Part shown: one piece after another, positions 15,800 to 18,447 of the stretch | Layout: every line of letters begins with the position of its first letter | Position numbering within the stretch: position 1 is the first letter of the stretch | From: Firmicutes bacterium UBA7523 | Lineage (GTDB): Bacteria > Bacillota > Dethiobacteria > Dethiobacterales > Dethiobacteraceae | Assembly: GCA_002479415.1 (NCBI GenBank) | Contig: DLMZ01000018.1 | Span: forward strand, 20,840-39,286 | DNA length: 18,447 nucleotides | Direction: 5' to 3' | The notes under the pieces: generated by a model | What the model was told of the DNA's origin: nothing | What the model saw: the letters and a program-made list of their open reading frames with translations, nothing else | The model's database searches: none | Program-made: the position numbers and the translations under genes

Positions 15800-16969
15800 T
15801 TACTCACCTTCTTTATAACTGATATAGTTGTTTTGCTTATTGAGCAGATATTTAGCATATTGTAACAGGGTATGGAATGATTGCCTAACTTTTTTAGGGC
15901 CGAACGCATTATACAAAGCAACCTTGGCTGATTTGGAATTACATTCAATTAGCCATAGATGCCCCTGCATATCAAGACCAAAGTCGATGCCTATTTCACC
16001 AAACGAACCGTAGGCCTGCTCTACTGCCCGATATACAGTTAGCAAAAAGTCATTGATTTTCCCTTGCAGTACGTCTGCTTTTTGTGCATTTAATTGCATC
16101 GTACCTTTCATGAACTTTTCAAGGGGATAATAATCCTCTTTATGAGTATTTGAAGCAATCGGTGAGCGGGGCTTACCTATACGTGCTGTGGTACCGATGA
16201 CGATGATTTGGCCATTACCATTTTTTTGAACTTCGCTGCGGAAATCAATTATGCATTGCCCGCTTTTTATTAGATCGATAGGTTTTTGAACAATAAATGG
16301 ATTGTCGCCAAAAAAACGATAAATAATTTTCATTAAATCTGGCTCAGTAAATATTTCGGATAACAGCTTGCCACCTATTGAGTAATAGTATCTAAACTGA
16401 TTGGGTCCAAGTTTTTCAATACGAATGACCCCTTTGCCACAGCTTCCTCTTCGAGTTTTCACATATACGTGCCTATACTGATTAAGCATTTTGAATATAT
16501 TCTTAGTAGTGTCTCCTTGAAGTGTAGCAGGTACGTGGGACGAAACTGTATCTAATTTAGATAACCGGTCATACAGATTCCACTTGTCAAAGTAGTGCTG
16601 AGCGTTTATATTTTTAATGCCAAGTTTCCTGAATTCATTAATTACTAGCTTTGATTCCCGAGTAGTTCCTCCCCCCCTGTCATACAGTAGGTCCGGCAGG
16701 GGGAATTTTTTTTCCTGCCAAATATTTTCCTGATTATTGTAGTATATTCCTTTAACGCATTTTTTCTCAAAGCTAACACCTTTATTTGTAAAAAAATAAA
16801 GGATAACACCTATATCTTGATTAGCTTTAGCCAGTTCAATGTAGCGAATATACCGGTGGGAGTTTACAAACTCAGGGTTCATTGTGATTAGATTTTGTGC
16901 GTGTGCTTTTCTAATATAAACTCCTATCACAGCGTTTTTCCCTGTGGCTTCTTTTTCTTTTCTGTTCAA
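15800..16969 (-). CDS. YheD-like ATP-grasp protein (copy 4)
   Basis: A 389-residue protein, first gene of a two-gene operon with copy 3. The N-terminal domain contains AVIGVYIRK, LYFFTNKGV and PLPDLLYDRGGG. The ATP-grasp fold has VYVKTRRGSCGKGVIRI (K171, loop 175-181), QKPIDLI, IDFRSEV (from D242), EIGIDFGLD (325-333) and LIECNSKSA (340-348). The last motif has Cys where the others have Ala (EANS), leaving the metal-binding Glu and Asn in place. It is closest to copy 1: both have an RxGxPxSPI segment after the DFR/DMR motif. The start is a TTG at 16969 with AGGAG 7 bases upstream. By analogy with B. subtilis YheD it may act at the forespore surface; this is inference. Confidence 0.9.
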   Translation of the reverse strand: MNRKEKEATGKNAVIGVYIRKAHAQNLITMNPEFVNSHRYIRYIELAKANQDIGVILYFFTNKGVSFEKKCVKGIYYNNQENIWQEKKFPLPDLLYDRGGGTTRESKLVINEFRKLGIKNINAQHYFDKWNLYDRLSKLDTVSSHVPATLQGDTTKNIFKMLNQYRHVYVKTRRGSCGKGVIRIEKLGPNQFRYYYSIGGKLLSEIFTEPDLMKIIYRFFGDNPFIVQKPIDLIKSGQCIIDFRSEVQKNGNGQIIVIGTTARIGKPRSPIASNTHKEDYYPLEKFMKGTMQLNAQKADVLQGKINDFLLTVYRAVEQAYGSFGEIGIDFGLDMQGHLWLIECNSKSAKVALYNAFGPKKVRQSFHTLLQYAKYLLNKQNNYISYKEGE

Positions 16970-16997
16970 GTTATCACTCCTAGCGCATACTTATTGA

Positions 16998-17007
16998 CAG
17001 TATATGC
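16998..17007 (-). promoter_or_regulatory. Candidate sporulation-type -10 element upstream of ATP-grasp copies 4-3
   Basis: The minus strand reads GCATATACTG about 30 bases before the TTG start of copy 4. CATATACT matches 7 of 8 positions of the sigma-E -10 consensus CATACAMT. No convincing -35 is seen at 13-15 bases. It resembles the motif in front of copy 1, including AATAAGTA a few bases downstream in both. Confidence 0.35.
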
Positions 17008-17103
17008 ACTATCTTGTAAGGCGGAAACTAGATATGAATGGTTATTATAATATTCTTCAATTATTTATACAAATAAGCAAGCTCAGAATGTATTTTAAAT
17101 GTC

Positions 17104-17152
17104 TGTAAATGCCAAAATTTACATTTGATTTACTACTAAAATTCTTTTAGTA
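17104..17152. promoter_or_regulatory. Two palindromes and weak promoter upstream of the NlpC/P60 gene
   Basis: TGTAAAT (17104-17110) and ATTTACA (17117-17123) form a 7-bp inverted repeat with a 6-base spacer. TACTAAAA (17134-17141) and TTTTAGTA (17145-17152) form an 8-bp repeat with a 3-base spacer. A weak sigma-A-like pair, TTGATT (17125-17130) and TAGTAT (17148-17153), overlaps the second repeat. The arrangement suggests repressor or activator sites at the promoter. No known operator consensus is matched. Confidence 0.35.
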
Positions 17153-17213
17153 TATAAATAGGATGTTCTTACTTATGTTAAGTCCATTCCTAAATTAATA
17201 ACGGGAGGTACAT

Positions 17214-18068
17214 ATGAAAAAAACATTGTGCAGCAAGACTCTCCTGTCGGTTTTAATTCTCTTTATGGTTGTGTTATTCATTAATGGACAAGCTTTTGCT
17301 CAAGTTACGGGTAAGGATGTAGTCAATGAAGTATTAAAGTATGAGGGACAACGCGTTGTTTACGATTCAGCTGCCAGCATACAGTATTTGTATAGTAAAG
17401 TGGGAATTAAGCTGCCCGGCACTTTAGATGCTCTGAGTCGGCAAGGTACACTGGTGAAAAAAGGTGAAAAATTAGAACTTGGAGACATTGTTTTTTTTGG
17501 AACAAGCTCTACCAGACTAACCTCTGCCGGGATTTTTATTGGTAATAACCAATTCATTATCTCTTATCCGCCATTTAAAACAATTCGGGTAATGAGTTTA
17601 AGTTCCACAGACTCTAAGCGCTACTACCTTGGTGCAAGGCGAATTATTAATGCCGGGGGACAAAATCCTCAGAGCAGTATTAGAGAAAAAGTTATTCAGG
17701 AAGGCCTGAAGTATGTAGGCACTCCATATCAATTTGACTCAAACCGCTCAAGTACAGCAACGTTTGATTGCTCTGACTTTGTGAGACGAACATATTATGA
17801 TGCGACAGGAAAGTGGATACCCGGCAATTCAAGAACTCAAGCCGCCTATGTGCAAGAGTATGGTAAAGTAACAACTAATTGGAGTAATCTGCAACGCGGG
17901 GATCTTATGTTTTTTATAACTCCAGAAACAGGGAGAATATCCCACGTAGCTATTTATATGGGGGGTGGCCAGATATTGCATGCCACCAGCAGCAGAGGAG
18001 TTCATGTCGGTAATATGACTAACTATTGGATTAACCGTTTCCATTTTGGCGGAAATATTTTAGATTAA
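17214..18068 (+). CDS. Secreted NlpC/P60 peptidoglycan hydrolase with duplicated, degenerate first domain
   Basis: This is probably an exported cysteine peptidase that cleaves peptide stems of peptidoglycan. The 284-residue protein has a signal peptide (about 1-29: KK, hydrophobic core, cleavage near AFA-Q). The C-terminal NlpC/P60 domain (about 158-284) has the full triad: C186 in FDCSDFV, H244 in SHVAIYMG and H256 in ILHATSS. The region 31-145 looks like a second, diverged copy: YDSAASI aligns with FDCSDFV, placing S52 at the catalytic Cys; LGDIVFFG aligns with RGDLMFFI, and SAGIFIGNNQFI with SHVAIYMGGGQIL, losing both histidines. The first domain is thus probably inactive and may bind substrate. 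The ATG has GGGAGGT (17203-17209) 4 bases upstream. It is a single-gene unit with its own terminator. Confidence 0.92.
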   Translation: MKKTLCSKTLLSVLILFMVVLFINGQAFAQVTGKDVVNEVLKYEGQRVVYDSAASIQYLYSKVGIKLPGTLDALSRQGTLVKKGEKLELGDIVFFGTSSTRLTSAGIFIGNNQFIISYPPFKTIRVMSLSSTDSKRYYLGARRIINAGGQNPQSSIREKVIQEGLKYVGTPYQFDSNRSSTATFDCSDFVRRTYYDATGKWIPGNSRTQAAYVQEYGKVTTNWSNLQRGDLMFFITPETGRISHVAIYMGGGQILHATSSRGVHVGNMTNYWINRFHFGGNILD

Positions 18069-18079
18069 CAAAATACGTT

Positions 18080-18111
18080 AAAAAATCGTCCACAAGCGTG
18101 GACGATTTTTT
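18080..18111 (+). terminator. Rho-independent terminator after the NlpC/P60 gene
   Basis: AAAAAATCGTCCAC (18080-18093) and GTGGACGATTTTTT (18098-18111) form a perfect 14-bp stem with a 4-base loop, ending in six T. It begins 12 bases after the stop codon. Confidence 0.92.
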
Positions 18112-18209
18112 AGTATGGTGCGCCCGGGTACATCCCCTCACACTATCAGCCAATATTACATACTAATGAGTAAAGCAAAGATGATTTCCTGATATGGAGG
18201 TGCATGTAT

Positions 18210-18447
18210 TTGTTATCATACAAGAGCATGGGAAAAAGTGAAAAAGATTACGCGCTTCAATTGGCATGGAGTGAAGTTAACATCAAGCTAAAAAGATTGG
18301 ATGAATATAAAACGTATCTTATTTATTACAATAGAGAAAGAATAGGGTTTGTTAGTTTTGGTTTCAAGCCAGACAAAACAATTTATATTTATATCCTTGC
18401 CTTTGAAAAACATGCTCAAAGGCAAGGTTTTTGCTCTATGGTAATTG
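18210..18447 (+). CDS. Probable GNAT-family N-acetyltransferase, 3' end missing
   Basis: An open frame runs from here to the window end (79 codons). GNAT-type features seen are YLIYYNRERIGFVSFGF (beta strands 2-3, with the usual G-F-V turn), a beta-4-like IYIYILAFEKHAQ and QRQGFCSMVI, which resembles the acetyl-CoA loop Q/R-x-x-G-x-G/A, with Cys at the last small position. The start is uncertain: GGAGGTG (18196-18202) is well spaced for the TTG at 18210 but very close to the in-frame ATG at 18204. The donor would be acetyl-CoA; the acceptor is unknown. The gene stands after the NlpC/P60 terminator, with no clear promoter in the 98-base gap. Confidence 0.6.
   Translation, partial: MLSYKSMGKSEKDYALQLAWSEVNIKLKRLDEYKTYLIYYNRERIGFVSFGFKPDKTIYIYILAFEKHAQRQGFCSMVI

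Overview
The window looks like a chromosomal segment of a spore-forming anaerobic Firmicute of the class Clostridia. This is an inference. It rests on the gene order lon-engB-valS-folC, a complete rnfCDGEAB operon, strong AGGAGG-type ribosome binding sites, frequent TTG/GTG starts, and a cluster of YheC/YheD-type (spore-coat-associated) ATP-grasp genes. No rRNA, tRNA, insertion sequence, CRISPR array or phage gene was seen.

Layout. (1) Bases 1-2700: the 3' part of lon (its 5' end lies outside the window), overlapping the ribosome-assembly GTPase gene engB, closed by a hairpin. (2) 2760-6844: a strong sigma-A-type promoter drives valS, followed 18 bases later by folC from a TTG start. The valS leader is short and shows no T-box. 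(3) 6994-11788: the six Rnf genes in the order C-D-G-E-A-B, tightly packed with 1-4 base overlaps or short gaps. They encode the membrane ferredoxin:NAD+ oxidoreductase that couples electron transfer to an ion gradient. The operon ends at a perfect 18-bp terminator. (4) 11896-16969: four paralogous ATP-grasp genes of the YheC/YheD family, arranged as minus, plus, and a minus-strand pair that forms an operon. (5) 17214-18068: a secreted NlpC/P60 cell-wall hydrolase with an apparently duplicated, catalytically dead first domain, closed by a good terminator. (6) From about 18210: the start of a probable GNAT acetyltransferase cut by the window end.

The first half is conserved housekeeping and energy metabolism. 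The second half is accessory and envelope/spore oriented. The most interesting part is the expansion of four divergent ATP-grasp enzymes. Bacillus subtilis typically has an adjacent yheC/yheD pair, and their substrate is not established. The glycine-rich loops, N-termini and central loops differ between copies, which suggests separate substrates. Two of the transcription units share a GCATATA-type motif upstream, compatible with control by a sporulation sigma factor. Supporting oddities include a perfect 15-bp inverted repeat inside one ATP-grasp coding region, paired palindromes upstream of the NlpC/P60 gene, and three 8-9 base homopolymer tracts inside rnfD.
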